Shown: positions 41,164-51,117, counted from the stretch's first letter. The stretch is DNA of 64,000 nucleotides from Lysobacter sp036697405 (GCF_036697405.1 NZ_JBAHWA010000002.1:186001-250000), one strand, 5' to 3'. Notes: generated by a model not told the origin, from the sequence alone. Translations and numbers: made by a program.

Positions 41164-41313
41164 ATGAAGCGTCTGACTGCCCTGCTGCTGCTCGCCCTGT
41201 TTTCGATGGGCACCCTGACCGCCTGCAACACCGTTGCCGGCGCCGGCAAGGACGTGCAGAAGGCCGGCGAAAAGGTCGAGGAAAAGGCCGAGGAAGTGCG
41301 CGACGGCAAGTGA
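41164..41313 (+). CDS. Entericidin A/B-family small lipoprotein
   Basis: A 49-residue lipoprotein: signal peptide MKRLTALLLLALFSMGTLT, lipobox LTAC, then the family core NTVAGAGKDVQKAGEKVEE and a charged tail. Entericidins are stress-induced envelope lipoproteins. AAGGAG lies just before ATG 41164. Upstream, GAAC (41122-41125) and TCTA (41141-41144), 15 bases apart, vaguely resemble an ECF-sigma promoter; this is a weak suggestion. A strong terminator follows. Confidence 0.9.
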   Translation: MKRLTALLLLALFSMGTLTACNTVAGAGKDVQKAGEKVEEKAEEVRDGK

Positions 41314-41336
41314 TCGCGCCGCGATTTCGGTAAGCC

Positions 41337-41369
41337 AGAAAGGCCGGAGCGATCCGGCCTTTCTCTTTG
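41337..41369 (+). terminator. Intrinsic terminator after the entericidin gene
   Basis: A perfect 12-bp stem (41337-41348 with 41353-41364) closes a GCGA tetraloop and is followed by CTTTG. A-rich on the 5' side and T-rich on the 3' side, so it could act in both directions. Confidence 0.85.
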
Positions 41370-41596
41370 CGCGGTTTCGAGCGCGCCGTCCGTCCAGGCG
41401 ATCTCATCCGCGCGGGCGCCGATGGCGCGCATTCATCGAATCTGCGGATCGCCCGATGAAGCGTTCATCGCGTTCACCCTCATCAAGATCGGGCTAACGC
41501 AATCGCGACCTGATGCGAATGCGCCGCTTGCGATGCTGCACGGGCGGTGCGGATTCCAGCGCGCCGCTCTCCCCCAACGAGATCGAGGACAGACTG

Positions 41597-41797
41597 ATGA
41601 ACAAAGACATCATCGCGGGCAAGTGGACGCAGATTAAGGGCCAGGCCCAGGCGAAGTGGGGCGACCTCACCGACGACGTGTTCGACGTGGCGCAGGGCGA
41701 TGCCAAGTACCTCGCCGGCAAGCTGCAGGAGCGTTACGGCTGGGAGCGCGATCGCGCCGAGAAGGAAGTGCGCGATTTCGAGAAAACCCTGAACTGA
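41597..41797 (+). CDS. CsbD-family stress protein
   Basis: A 66-residue charged helical protein. It has the typical CsbD/YjbJ opening MNKDIIAGKWTQIKGQAQAK, then WGDLTDDVFDVAQGD and the ending ERDRAEKEVRDFEKTLN. CsbD proteins are abundant general-stress proteins of unknown activity. A GAGG precedes ATG 41597. It follows the entericidin gene, another stress-type gene, but the intervening terminator and 283-base gap argue for separate transcription. Confidence 0.92.
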   Translation: MNKDIIAGKWTQIKGQAQAKWGDLTDDVFDVAQGDAKYLAGKLQERYGWERDRAEKEVRDFEKTLN

Positions 41798-41829
41798 CGG
41801 TCTGATCCTTCCGTTCGGGGAAACCCGAG

Positions 41830-41851
41830 CGCCGGCCCCTGCGGGCCGGCG
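41830..41851 (+). terminator. GC hairpin after csbD
   Basis: A perfect 9-bp stem CGCCGGCCC/GGGCCGGCG closes the loop CTGC. No U-tract, so termination strength is uncertain; a second, longer hairpin follows. Confidence 0.55.
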
Positions 41852-41872
41852 TAGGACGATTGCGAGATACTC

Positions 41873-41910
41873 AAGGCGATGGGCCGGGTGCGAACCCGGC
41901 CCATCGCTTT
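41873..41910. terminator. Bidirectional terminator between convergent genes
   Basis: A 14-bp perfect stem (41876-41889 with 41894-41907) closes a GCGA loop and extends by A/T and G-T pairs to 41873-41910. AA on the left and TTT on the right allow function on both strands. The minus-strand lipoprotein gene ends at 41915, so it serves both genes. Confidence 0.75.
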
Positions 41911-41914
41911 GCGC

Positions 41915-42730
41915 TCACCAGCGCGGCGGGTCGGCGACGAAGCCGTTGGGGAAGGCGCGCGGCTCGCGATTGCGATAGTCCGGATAGCGCGGGTAGCGCG
42001 GCAGCACGCCGCGCGCGACCAGGGTGTGGTAGTCGTCGTAGCGCAGCTGGGTGACCTGGGACGGCGAGCGCGACGCACGCGTGAATCCGGTGTGCGACAC
42101 CGGCGACCACTCGCGCTGGCCGTGACCGGTGCCGATCGACTGCGTGGCCATGGCATCGGCGCTGCGCGATTCCGCCGCGGCGGGCGCGGCGGCCTTGGCC
42201 GCGTCGTTGCCGGCGCGGTAGCGGCCGTCGGCTTCGCGTTCGCCGCGCGCGATCGGCACGGGGTAGTCGTAGCGATACACCGGCCTGGCCTCCTCGAACA
42301 CCGCCACCCCGATCACGCCGACGTTGTCGGGGCGGCCGGTGCGCGCGGCGTAGCTGTCGGGCAGGTCGGTGAAGACGAACTGGGCCACGTCCTCCATCGA
42401 CTTGCGCCAGCCGTTGATCTCGGTGCTCTGCCAGGGTTCGAGCACGTAGCCGGCCTGCGAGGGATGGGCGTTCTGGCCGGTGACGGCGTTGACGCCGTCC
42501 ACGGACAGCACCACCAGCACGCGCTGGTCGCTGGTGTTGGTCAGGCGCACGGCGTAGCGGTGGCCGGGGGCGCCGGCGATCCACTGCTGGCCGCGATGGG
42601 GGTAGGTCGGCAGCCAATCGCCGGCGTCGCGGTCGATCACGGCGACATCGACCAGGGGGCGTGCCGACAGCGGTGCGCAGGCGGTGGCGGCGATCAGGGC
42701 GCCGGCCAGCAGGACTAGGGAGCGGAACAT
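41915..42730 (-). CDS. Lipoprotein of unknown function
   Basis: A 271-residue exported protein. The signal ends at the lipobox-like ATAC (Cys18). The N-terminal half (residues 20-150) is a beta-sandwich-like domain with GHRYAVRLTNTSDQRVLVVLS and a YVLEPWQSTEINGWRK segment. This is followed by a disordered Ala/Ser-rich linker and a Tyr/Arg/Pro-rich C-terminus (ARGVLPRYPRYPDYR). The first domain is common in uncharacterised proteobacterial proteins, but I cannot name it. It ends at a shared bidirectional terminator and is divergent from trpS. Confidence 0.7.
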   Translation of the reverse strand: MFRSLVLLAGALIAATACAPLSARPLVDVAVIDRDAGDWLPTYPHRGQQWIAGAPGHRYAVRLTNTSDQRVLVVLSVDGVNAVTGQNAHPSQAGYVLEPWQSTEINGWRKSMEDVAQFVFTDLPDSYAARTGRPDNVGVIGVAVFEEARPVYRYDYPVPIARGEREADGRYRAGNDAAKAAAPAAAESRSADAMATQSIGTGHGQREWSPVSHTGFTRASRSPSQVTQLRYDDYHTLVARGVLPRYPRYPDYRNREPRAFPNGFVADPPRW

Positions 42731-42907
42731 GGCGGGTTCTCCGGGGTGGGCACTGCTGCGAACGCACCGGCATCGGCGGCGGGGTTAAGTGCGCGCGCGG
42801 GCGGCCCGGCCGTTGCCGTGCGCTCAGCTTCGGCGGCCCGGCGGGCGCGGCCACGGCGGCCGGGGCCAGCGGGTAAACTGGCGGGCCATGCTCCATCCTG
42901 GCCCGCA

Positions 42908-44233
<1,326 letters not shown>

Positions 44234-44331
44234 GGGCGGGGCAGGAGAGGCCGTTCGAAGTCGTTTTGCCGATACAGCTGCGTGCGGGAGCGCGTCGAGG
44301 CGTGGGTTCCACGCTTCGCGGGAGCGGCGGC

Positions 44332-44360
44332 GATGCGGTTCGCCTTTGGCTCACCGCATC
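44332..44360. repeat. Hairpin repeat copy upstream of the MBL gene
   Basis: GATGCGGT (44332-44339) and ACCGCATC (44353-44360) form an 8-bp stem around TCGCCTTTGGCTC. It is the inverse-orientation copy of the repeat at 4919-4950. The rest of the 229-base intergenic region shows no gene. Confidence 0.6.
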
Positions 44361-44462
44361 CTGCGGGTTGGATCTGGACTGCGTGGCGGACAAGGCGTCT
44401 CGCGTCGCATCCTGTGCTCGCGCGGCCTAGACTGAGGCTCCATCCTTAGCGGACCCGCGCTC

Positions 44463-45383
44463 ATGAGCGACGGCATCGTCACCATCGACACCGGTTTCCA
44501 TCGGCCGGCCTTCGATGCCGCCTATCTGATCGTCGAGCAGGGCCGCGCGGCCTTCGTCGATTGCGGCACCCAGCATTCGGTGCCGGCGCTGCTGGCGGCG
44601 CTGGCGGCGCAGGGGCTGGCGCCGGAAGACGTCGACTGGTTGATCCTGACCCACGTCCATCTCGACCATGCCGGCGGCGCGGGCGCGCTGATGCGGCGCC
44701 TGCCGAACGCGCGCCTGGCCGTGCATCCGCGCGGCGCGCCGCACATGATCGACCCTGCGCGCCTGGTCGCGGGCGCGACCGCGGTCTACGGCGCGGAGGA
44801 GATCGCGCGCAGTTACGGCGAGATCCTGCCGGTCGCGGCCGAGCGCGTGGTGGCGGCCGGCGACGGTCACCGGATCGACCTGGCCGGGCGCGCGCTGCTG
44901 TGCATGGACACGCCCGGGCATGCGCGCCATCACCTGTGCCTGTGGGACCAGCGCAGCCGCAGCTGGTTCACCGGCGATACCTTCGGCCTGTCCTACCGCG
45001 AGTTCGACAGCGCGCGCGGCGCGCTCGCGATTCCGACCAGCACGCCGGTGCAATTCGAACCCGAGGCGCTGCAGGCCTCGATCCGCAAATTGCTCGCGTA
45101 CGAGCCCGAGACCATGCGGCTCACCCACTACGGTCCGGTCGGCGACGTCGCGCGCCTGGCCGACGAGCTGATCGAGCAGATCGACGCCATGGTCGCGCTG
45201 GCGCGCGCGGCCGACGGTCACGCGGATCGGCATGCGCGGCTGGTCGCGTCGCTGGGCGAGCTCTATGTCGCGCGCGCGACCGCGCACGGCAGCGCGCTGG
45301 ACGCCGCCCAGGCACGCGCCCTGCTGGGGGTGGACATCGAACTCAATGCCCAGGGCCTGGAGGTCTGGCTGGACCGACATTGA
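44463..45383 (+). CDS. MBL-fold metallo-hydrolase
   Basis: A 306-residue metallo-beta-lactamase-superfamily hydrolase with the full HxHxDH motif LTHVHLDHAGG, then TPGHARHHLCLW, FTGDTFG and LTHYGPVGD. The long C-terminal helical part resembles glyoxalase II-like or lactonase-like proteins of uncertain substrate. No neighbour shows an obvious pathway link. Confidence 0.88.
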   Translation: MSDGIVTIDTGFHRPAFDAAYLIVEQGRAAFVDCGTQHSVPALLAALAAQGLAPEDVDWLILTHVHLDHAGGAGALMRRLPNARLAVHPRGAPHMIDPARLVAGATAVYGAEEIARSYGEILPVAAERVVAAGDGHRIDLAGRALLCMDTPGHARHHLCLWDQRSRSWFTGDTFGLSYREFDSARGALAIPTSTPVQFEPEALQASIRKLLAYEPETMRLTHYGPVGDVARLADELIEQIDAMVALARAADGHADRHARLVASLGELYVARATAHGSALDAAQARALLGVDIELNAQGLEVWLDRH

Positions 45384-45520
45384 CCGGATCGGGCGCGAAT
45401 TCAGCAGGCTGAATGGCCGCAGCCTTAACCGGCGCGCTACCGCCCCGGCAGCTGTGAGGGCGGTCACAAGACGCCGGTGCCGGGACCGGTAGCCTGCAAG
45501 GGTCTCTCCGGTACCCCTCG

Positions 45521-46624
45521 ATGTCCCTTCCCCGCCTACGCGCCGTTCCGGCGCCCACCGACGAGGCTCAGCGCCAGGACGCGCTCGACGCCTACGCGGT
45601 GGTGGACAGCGTTTCCGAACAAGCCTACGACGACCTGGTGCGCCTGGCCGCGACGCTGTGCGACGCGCCGGCGGCGGCGATCTCGCTGATCGATCGCGAC
45701 CGCCAGTGGTTCAAGGCGCGCGTCGGCCTGGACCAGACGCAGACGCCTCGCGCGCTGGCGATCTGCGACCATGCGATCCGCACGCCGGATCAGACCCTGA
45801 TCGTGCGCGACGTCGCCGACGATCCGCGCTTCAGCACGCGCGTGGTCAGCATCGACGGCCGCCCGCTGCGTTTCTACGCCGGTGTACCGCTGTTGAGTCC
45901 CAACGGCCATGCGCTGGGCACGATCTGCGTGCTCGACAGCCAGCCGCGCGAGCTGCGTCCCGCCCAGCGCGACGGCCTGGAAGTGCTGGCGCGCCAGACC
46001 CAGCACCTGCTCGAGCTGCGCCGTTACGCGATGGAGCAGCGGCGCCTGCTGCACGAACGCGAAGCCTTCGCGCGCCGGCTGGAGGACGCCCAGGCCGATC
46101 TGCAGCGCCGTCACGACGAGTTGCAGTACAGCGCCAGCCACGACGCCCTGACCGGGCTGCTCAACCGCGCCGCCCTGGCGCAGTTGCGCGCAAGCCCGCA
46201 GGCGATGCGGCGCCTGGAAAGCGCGCCCTACGCGCTGCTGTTGCTGGACGTGGATCACTTCAAGCAGGTCAACGACCGTTACGGCCATCTGCTCGGCGAT
46301 CGCGCCCTGCGCGCGGTGGCCGACGCGGTCGCGTCCAGCGTGCGGCAGAGCGACATCGCGGTGCGCTACGGCGGCGAGGAATTCCTGATCGTGCTGCCGG
46401 ACGCGCGCCTGGCGCAGTCCTACGAAATCGCCGAACGCATCCGCGACCGGGTCGCGCGTTCCTCGCTGCCGTTCGCCCTGTCGGTGTCGGTGGGCGTGGC
46501 CGCGGGCGAGCCCGGCCGCGACACCCCCGAGCGCGTGTTCGACCGCGCCGACCAGGCCCTGTACCGGGCCAAGAACCTGGGCCGCGACCGCGTGGTCGCC
46601 GACGACACCCCGCAGCGCGACTGA
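45521..46624 (+). CDS. GAF-GGDEF diguanylate cyclase
   Basis: A 367-residue cytoplasmic signalling protein. Residues about 20-170 are a GAF domain (AAISLIDRDRQWFKARVGL; GVPLLSPNGHALGTICVLD). A coiled-coil helix (170-208) leads to a GGDEF domain with HDALTGLLNRAAL, LDVDHFKQVND and the active-site signature YGGEEF. This should make cyclic di-GMP from two GTP, controlled by a ligand of the GAF domain. No RxxD inhibitory site is obvious five residues before GGEEF. No membrane segment is present. Confidence 0.91.
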   Translation: MSLPRLRAVPAPTDEAQRQDALDAYAVVDSVSEQAYDDLVRLAATLCDAPAAAISLIDRDRQWFKARVGLDQTQTPRALAICDHAIRTPDQTLIVRDVADDPRFSTRVVSIDGRPLRFYAGVPLLSPNGHALGTICVLDSQPRELRPAQRDGLEVLARQTQHLLELRRYAMEQRRLLHEREAFARRLEDAQADLQRRHDELQYSASHDALTGLLNRAALAQLRASPQAMRRLESAPYALLLLDVDHFKQVNDRYGHLLGDRALRAVADAVASSVRQSDIAVRYGGEEFLIVLPDARLAQSYEIAERIRDRVARSSLPFALSVSVGVAAGEPGRDTPERVFDRADQALYRAKNLGRDRVVADDTPQRD

Positions 46625-46757
46625 GGCTTGCCGGGCTGCGAGCGCGGGCGCAGACTGGGCTTGCGCTCAGGCGCAGGCGGCGGCGGGTGGAGCCCGCCGC
46701 GATCGCGGTCCGCGTAGCCGGACACCGGACGTCGGCACGCGCTTCCGAGGGCGTGTC

Positions 46758-47042
46758 ATGCCCAGATACATCATCGAACGCGACCTGGTCGGCGCCGGCG
46801 CGCTCAACGGCGCCGAGTTGCAGGCGATCGCGCGCAAGTCCTGCGAAGTGCTGGACGGCATGGGTCCGAAAGTGCAGTGGCAGGAGTCGTTCGTGACCGA
46901 CGACAAGATCTACTGCGTTTATATCGCGCCCGACGAGGCCAGCATCCGTCGCCACGGCGAACTCGGCGGTTTTCCGGTCACGCGCGTGGCGCAGGTGAAA
47001 CAGGTGATCGGTCCGACCACCGCGGAGAGCGCCGCGGCTTGA
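46758..47042 (+). CDS. DUF4242-domain protein
   Basis: A 94-residue protein beginning MPRYIIERDL, with QESFVTDDKIYCVYIAPDE and ending in PVTRVAQVKQVIGPTT, the DUF4242 pattern. A Streptomyces member binds nickel, and others relate to a ferredoxin-like fold; the role here is unknown. It lies alone between the cyclase gene and the convergent VOC gene. Confidence 0.85.
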   Translation: MPRYIIERDLVGAGALNGAELQAIARKSCEVLDGMGPKVQWQESFVTDDKIYCVYIAPDEASIRRHGELGGFPVTRVAQVKQVIGPTTAESAAA

Positions 47043-47102
47043 AGCCGCGCGCTCCGATCTCGCCGCCGGCGCGCGCCGGAGGGGCGATTGCGGCCGTCGC
47101 GA

Positions 47103-47486
47103 TCAGTCCCAGACCTTGGGCGGCGCGCCGCGCTCTGGGTGCTTCATGCGCACCACGCAGAATCGGTGGCCGGTCGGCGCTTCCATCACCCACCAGCGTT
47201 TGACGAACTTGAGCTTCTTCGCGCCCAAGCGTTCCAGGCGCGCGGCCTCGGCGTCGATGTCGTCGGACTCGATGTCCAGGTGCACGCGCGAAGGGTGGTC
47301 CACCTTCTGCACTTCCACGTGCAGCTCGCCGGGCGCGTTGCGCAGTTCGACGTAGCTGGCGCCGTCTTCGTCGTAGCCGTCGCCCAGCGGCAGGCCGAGC
47401 GCGTTGCTCCAGAAGCCGGCGGCGCGGTCGACGTCGCCGGTCTCGCAATCGATGATGAAGCCGGCCAGGCGGCTGCGGTGGGTCAT
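47103..47486 (-). CDS. VOC-family (glyoxalase/bleomycin-resistance fold) protein 1
   Basis: A 127-residue VOC protein: the first strand FIIDCETGDVDRAAGFWSNA, a repeated beta-alpha-beta-beta-beta unit, HVEVQ and HLDIESDD with a possible metal histidine, and WWVMEAPTGHRFCVV. Substrate unknown. It starts 9 bases after the stop of the second VOC gene, so both are probably on one transcript. Confidence 0.85.
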   Translation of the reverse strand: MTHRSRLAGFIIDCETGDVDRAAGFWSNALGLPLGDGYDEDGASYVELRNAPGELHVEVQKVDHPSRVHLDIESDDIDAEAARLERLGAKKLKFVKRWWVMEAPTGHRFCVVRMKHPERGAPPKVWD

Positions 47487-47495
47487 GGGGTGCTC

Positions 47496-47873
47496 CTAGG
47501 CCTCGTCGAAGGCGGCGATCGGCTGCCCGAACTGCAGCAGATAGCCGTTGTTGTCGTAGATCGCGAACTCGCGCATGCCGTAGCCGAAGTCCTCGATCGG
47601 ATAGCAGACGCGCGCGCGATCGCGCAGGCGCCGCCACCAGCCGTCGACATCGTCGGTGCGCAGGTAGAGCGAACCGGTGAAGGCCGGCGTCGCGTCGCCT
47701 TCGTGCGCATTGAGGTCGCTGAGCATGAGCTCGACCCCGTCGCGCGCCAGCGCGGCCCAGCCGCCGGCGGCATCGCCGGCGCTGAGGCGGAAGTCCAGCA
47801 CCTGGGTGTAGAACGCGATCGTCGCTTCCAGCTCCGGCGTGCGCAGCATCGGCGTGAGCGCGCGCAGGTTCAT
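47496..47873 (-). CDS. VOC-family protein 2
   Basis: A 125-residue VOC protein: PMLRTPELEATIAFYTQVLDF opens the first module, followed by LMLSDLNAHEGD, LYLRTDDVDGWW and IYDNNGYLLQFGQP. It resembles bleomycin/fosfomycin-resistance-like proteins by fold only. It lies 52 bases after the stop of bkdB on the same strand, so it may be a distal part of that operon. Confidence 0.85.
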   Translation of the reverse strand: MNLRALTPMLRTPELEATIAFYTQVLDFRLSAGDAAGGWAALARDGVELMLSDLNAHEGDATPAFTGSLYLRTDDVDGWWRRLRDRARVCYPIEDFGYGMREFAIYDNNGYLLQFGQPIAAFDEA

Positions 47874-47925
47874 GGCGCGCGCGCGCCCTTGCCCGTGCCG
47901 CGATCCTCGCGCGCCGTCGCCGCGA

Positions 47926-49281
47926 TCACATCGGCCGCGCCAGATCGTCCAGCATCGCCTTGAGGAAGCGCGCCGCTTCGCCGCCGGTGCAGGCGCGGTG
48001 ATCGAAGGTCAGCGACAGCGGGATCACCTTGTGCGATTCGAAGCCGCCCATCACCGGGGTCATCTGGTGACGGCCCTTGCCGGCGGCGACGATGGCCACG
48101 GTCGGCGGCACGATCACCGGGGTGGCGTAGCGGCCGGCGAACATGCCGAAGTTGGACAGCGAAATCGTATAGCCGCTGAGTTCCGAGGCCGGAATGCTGC
48201 GGTCCTCGACCTGCGCGCGCAGGCGGTTGACCGCCTCGCGCACGCCGCGCGCATCGAGCACGTCGGCGTTGCGCAGCGCCGGCACGAACAGGCCGTCGTC
48301 GGTGTCCACCGCGATGCCGATGTCGACGTGCGGATGCAGGGTGCGGGTGAGCTTGTCGCCGTCGAACCAGGCGTTGAGCGCCGGCACGGCCTTGCAGCCG
48401 GCGACGATCGCGCGCACCAGGCGGCCGGTGATGTCGTTGCCCGGCGCCCAGGCGTGGATGTCGGCGTCGTCGCTGAGCGTGGTCGGCACGACCTTGGCGT
48501 GGGCGTCGGCCATCACCCGCGCCATGTTGCGGCGCACGCCCTTGAGCTGTTCGGGCTGGCCGCTGACGCTGACGCCCGGCGGCTGGGTGCGCATCGGGCG
48601 GCCGGCCGCGGACAGCGCGCTGCGCGCGGGCGCGGCGACTTCGGCCGGCGCGGGCGCCACGGCGCGATCGGCCGCGCGCGGTGCCGGCGCGGCGCCCGCG
48701 ACCGCGCTGCCATCGGCGGCGGCGCGCTTGACGTCGTCGCCGGTGACCACGCCCTCGGCGCCGGTCGCGCGCACGCGGGCGAGGTCGACGCCGAGCTTGC
48801 GCGCGAGCGCGCGCACCGCCGGCATGGCCTTGACCCCGCCGACCGCGACCGCCTGTTCGCTGCGCACCGCGTCTGAGGACTGCATCGCCCCGACCACGGT
48901 GCCGCTGTCGGCGCGTTCGCCCTCGGCGGCCTTGGCCGGTGCGGCTTCGGCTTGCGGCGCGGGCGCGGCCGGTGCGGCGTGGCCGCCGCCGTGGTGATGG
49001 CCGGTGTCCTGACCATCGGCGCGCTGCGGCTGGCTGGGGTCGAGTTCGAACTCGGCCAGCATGGTGCCGGTGACGACGATATCGCCGGCTTCGCCGGCCA
49101 GCTTGAGCACCTTGCCCGACACCGGCGAAGGCACTTCGACCACCGCCTTGGCGGTTTCCATCGACACCAGGGTGTCGTCGAGGCGGATCGTGTCGCCGAC
49201 CTTCACCGCCCATTCGACGATGGTCGCGTCGGGCAGTCCTTCGCCGAGGTCGGGGAGCAGGAAGGTTTTGGTGTCGGTCAT
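47926..49281 (-). CDS. bkdB: Branched-chain 2-oxoacid dehydrogenase E2 (dihydrolipoyl acyltransferase)
   Basis: A 451-residue E2 subunit. It has an N-terminal lipoyl domain with lipoylated Lys45 (SMETAKAVVEVPS), a His/Ala/Pro-rich linker, a peripheral-subunit-binding domain (AMPAVRALARKLGVDLARV), a second linker, and the catalytic acyltransferase domain. At the C-terminal active site, HxxxDG reads HRACTG, with Thr in place of Asp. With E1 alpha/beta it makes branched acyl-CoA from valine, leucine and isoleucine keto-acids. No E3 gene is nearby; a shared lipoamide dehydrogenase is assumed. Confidence 0.91.
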   Translation of the reverse strand: MTDTKTFLLPDLGEGLPDATIVEWAVKVGDTIRLDDTLVSMETAKAVVEVPSPVSGKVLKLAGEAGDIVVTGTMLAEFELDPSQPQRADGQDTGHHHGGGHAAPAAPAPQAEAAPAKAAEGERADSGTVVGAMQSSDAVRSEQAVAVGGVKAMPAVRALARKLGVDLARVRATGAEGVVTGDDVKRAAADGSAVAGAAPAPRAADRAVAPAPAEVAAPARSALSAAGRPMRTQPPGVSVSGQPEQLKGVRRNMARVMADAHAKVVPTTLSDDADIHAWAPGNDITGRLVRAIVAGCKAVPALNAWFDGDKLTRTLHPHVDIGIAVDTDDGLFVPALRNADVLDARGVREAVNRLRAQVEDRSIPASELSGYTISLSNFGMFAGRYATPVIVPPTVAIVAAGKGRHQMTPVMGGFESHKVIPLSLTFDHRACTGGEAARFLKAMLDDLARPM

Positions 49282-49341
49282 GGTTCGATCGTCTCGTTGG
49301 TTATGCGGTCGCCGCCGGCCTGTGCCCGCGGCGGATAAAGT

Positions 49342-49725
49342 TCAGACCCACACGTCGTTGCGCGCGGTGAGCTCGCCGCCGGCCTGGCCGGTGTTGACCA
49401 CGCCGCGCGGTTCGATGATCAGGGCGTGGCATTCGTGCTCGGCGCGGGTGATGTGCTCGACCCCGCGCGGGATCACGTACATCTCGCCCTCGCCCAAGTC
49501 CACGTCGCGGTCGCGGAAGCCGATCTGCATGCGTCCGTGCACGACCATGAACACCTCGTCGGTGTGCTCGTGCGCATGCCAGACGAATTCGCCTTGCAGC
49601 TTGACCAGCTTGAACTGGTAGTCGTTCATTTCCGCGATAACCCGCGGCGACCAGTGCTCGCTGAAGCGGGCGAGCTTGTCGGCCAGGTTGATCGCGTCGT
49701 GCTTGATCTCAGCCGATTCGGTCAT
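49342..49725 (-). CDS. Cupin-domain protein within the bkd operon
   Basis: A 127-residue single-domain cupin with VWHAHEHTDEVFMVVHGRM (metal-binding His/His/Glu motif) and GEMYVIPRGVEHI, both intact, so probably metal-bound. The start ATG at 49723-49725 overlaps the stop of the SH3-like gene by four bases (ATGA), showing translational coupling. It lies 60 bases before bkdB. Function unknown; a product or effector role for the complex is inference from position. Confidence 0.87.
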   Translation of the reverse strand: MTESAEIKHDAINLADKLARFSEHWSPRVIAEMNDYQFKLVKLQGEFVWHAHEHTDEVFMVVHGRMQIGFRDRDVDLGEGEMYVIPRGVEHITRAEHECHALIIEPRGVVNTGQAGGELTARNDVWV

Positions 49726-50075
49726 GGCGAGGACTCGTCGATGAACTCCAGCGCGCGCGCCGGGATCCAGCCTTGTTCGCCGCGCGCGTTCTCGGCCCAC
49801 CACCATTGGGCGAGCTCGTAGTGCAGGCTCAGCACTTCGTCGGGCTCGGCCGCCAGTTCGCGGGTGTCGTAGTCGCTGAGCGCGGTGGCGGGGCCGTGTT
49901 CGCTGTCGAACAATGCCGCCGGCACCCAGCCGCCGTGGCCCTCGCTGAGCACGGTCCAGACGAACTGCGGCCAATCGCGGTCGCGATCGCCCAGGGTCAC
50001 GCGCTGGCCGCGCGCGACCTGGATCGGCGGCCGATCCGGCACGCGGTGGCCGACGACGACGCGGGCGCGGCGCAT
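49722..50075 (-). CDS. Two-domain SH3-like (variant SH3) protein within the bkd operon
   Basis: A 117-residue protein with two SH3-like modules: RGQRVTLGDRDRDWPQFVWTV and GGWVPAALF, then YDTRELAAEPDEVLSL and QGWIPARALEFI. The typical ALYDY-like pair is replaced by SDYDT. No signal peptide, so it acts in the cytoplasm. It sits between bkdA2 (10 bases) and the cupin gene (ATGA overlap). Such proteins mediate protein contacts, so a scaffold or accessory role for the dehydrogenase complex is a reasonable but untested inference. Confidence 0.82.
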   Translation of the reverse strand: MRRARVVVGHRVPDRPPIQVARGQRVTLGDRDRDWPQFVWTVLSEGHGGWVPAALFDSEHGPATALSDYDTRELAAEPDEVLSLHYELAQWWWAENARGEQGWIPARALEFIDESSP

Positions 50076-50085
50076 AGGCCCGGGC

Positions 50086-51117
50086 TCAGCCCGCCGCCAG
50101 CGCGCGCTTGGCCGCGGCGACGATGCGTTCCACGCTGGGCAGGTACTTCATTTCCAGGCGGAACAGCGGGATGTGGGTGTCGTAGCCGGTGACGCGTTCG
50201 ACCGGCGCGAGCAGGTCGTACATCGACTCCTCGGCCAGGCGCGCGGCGATTTCGGCGCCGAAACCGGCGGTCTTGGGCGCCTCGTGCACGATCACGCAGC
50301 GGCCGGTCTTGGCGACCGATTCGGCGATGGTGGCGAAGTCCAGCGGGCGCAGGGTGGCGACATCGATCACCTCGGCGCTGATGCCTTCGCCGGCGAGCTT
50401 GTCGGCCGCTTCCAAGGCCTCCTTGACCTGCGCGCCCCAGCTGACCAGGGTCAGGTCGCTGCCGTCGCGCAGCACGTAGCACACGTCCAGCGGCAGCGCT
50501 TCGCCGTCGTCGGCGACCACCTCCTTGTACTGGCGGTAGATGCGCTTGGGCTCCATGAAGATCACCGGATCCGGGTCGCGGATCGCGGCCAGCAGCAGGC
50601 CGTAGGCGCGCGCCGGCGAGGACGGCATGACCACGCGCAGGCCGGGCACGTTGGTGAAGATGGCTTCGTTGGCCTCGCTGTGGTGCTCGGGCGCGCGGAT
50701 GCCGCCGCCCCACGGCACCCGCAGCACCATCGGGCAGTGCAGGCGGCCGCGGGTGCGGTAACGGAAGCGCGCGGCATGGCAGATGATGTGGTCGACCATC
50801 GGGTAGACGAAGCCGTCGAACTGCGATTCGGCGACCGGCTTCATGCCCTGCGCGGCCAGGCCGACGGTGAGGCCGGCGATGGTGGTCTCGTCCAGCGGCG
50901 TGTCGAGCACGCGCTCGGAGCCGAACTGCTGCTGCAGGCCGGCGGTGGCGCGGAACACGCCGCCGTTGACGCCCACGTCCTCGCCCAGCACCAGCACGGT
51001 TTCGTCGGCGCGCATCTCGTAGGCCAGGGCCTGGGTGATGGCTTCGATCAGGGTGATCGCGACCGGTGCGGCCACGGCGTTGGCGGTCTCGACCTTCACT
51101 TTGGTATCGACGTTCAT
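50086..51117 (-). CDS. bkdA2: 2-oxoisovalerate dehydrogenase E1 beta
   Basis: A 343-residue thiamine-dependent E1 beta subunit: LIEAITQALAYEMRADETVL, GEDVGVNGGVFRAT, and the conserved PLDETTIAGLTVGLAAQGM, then HSEANEAIFTNVPGL, VVMPSSPARAYGLL and EPKRIYRQYKEVV. It pairs with E1 alpha. The ATG at 51115-51117 overlaps the bkdA1 stop codon by four bases, ensuring equal translation. Start and length fit the family. Confidence 0.94.
   Translation of the reverse strand: MNVDTKVKVETANAVAAPVAITLIEAITQALAYEMRADETVLVLGEDVGVNGGVFRATAGLQQQFGSERVLDTPLDETTIAGLTVGLAAQGMKPVAESQFDGFVYPMVDHIICHAARFRYRTRGRLHCPMVLRVPWGGGIRAPEHHSEANEAIFTNVPGLRVVMPSSPARAYGLLLAAIRDPDPVIFMEPKRIYRQYKEVVADDGEALPLDVCYVLRDGSDLTLVSWGAQVKEALEAADKLAGEGISAEVIDVATLRPLDFATIAESVAKTGRCVIVHEAPKTAGFGAEIAARLAEESMYDLLAPVERVTGYDTHIPLFRLEMKYLPSVERIVAAAKRALAAG

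Noticed and set aside
47045..47100. Hairpin between the DUF4242 and VOC genes as a terminator
   Set aside because: Symmetry is imperfect (GCCGGCGCGCGCCGG-like GC-rich sequence with mismatching flanks) and no U-tract is present.
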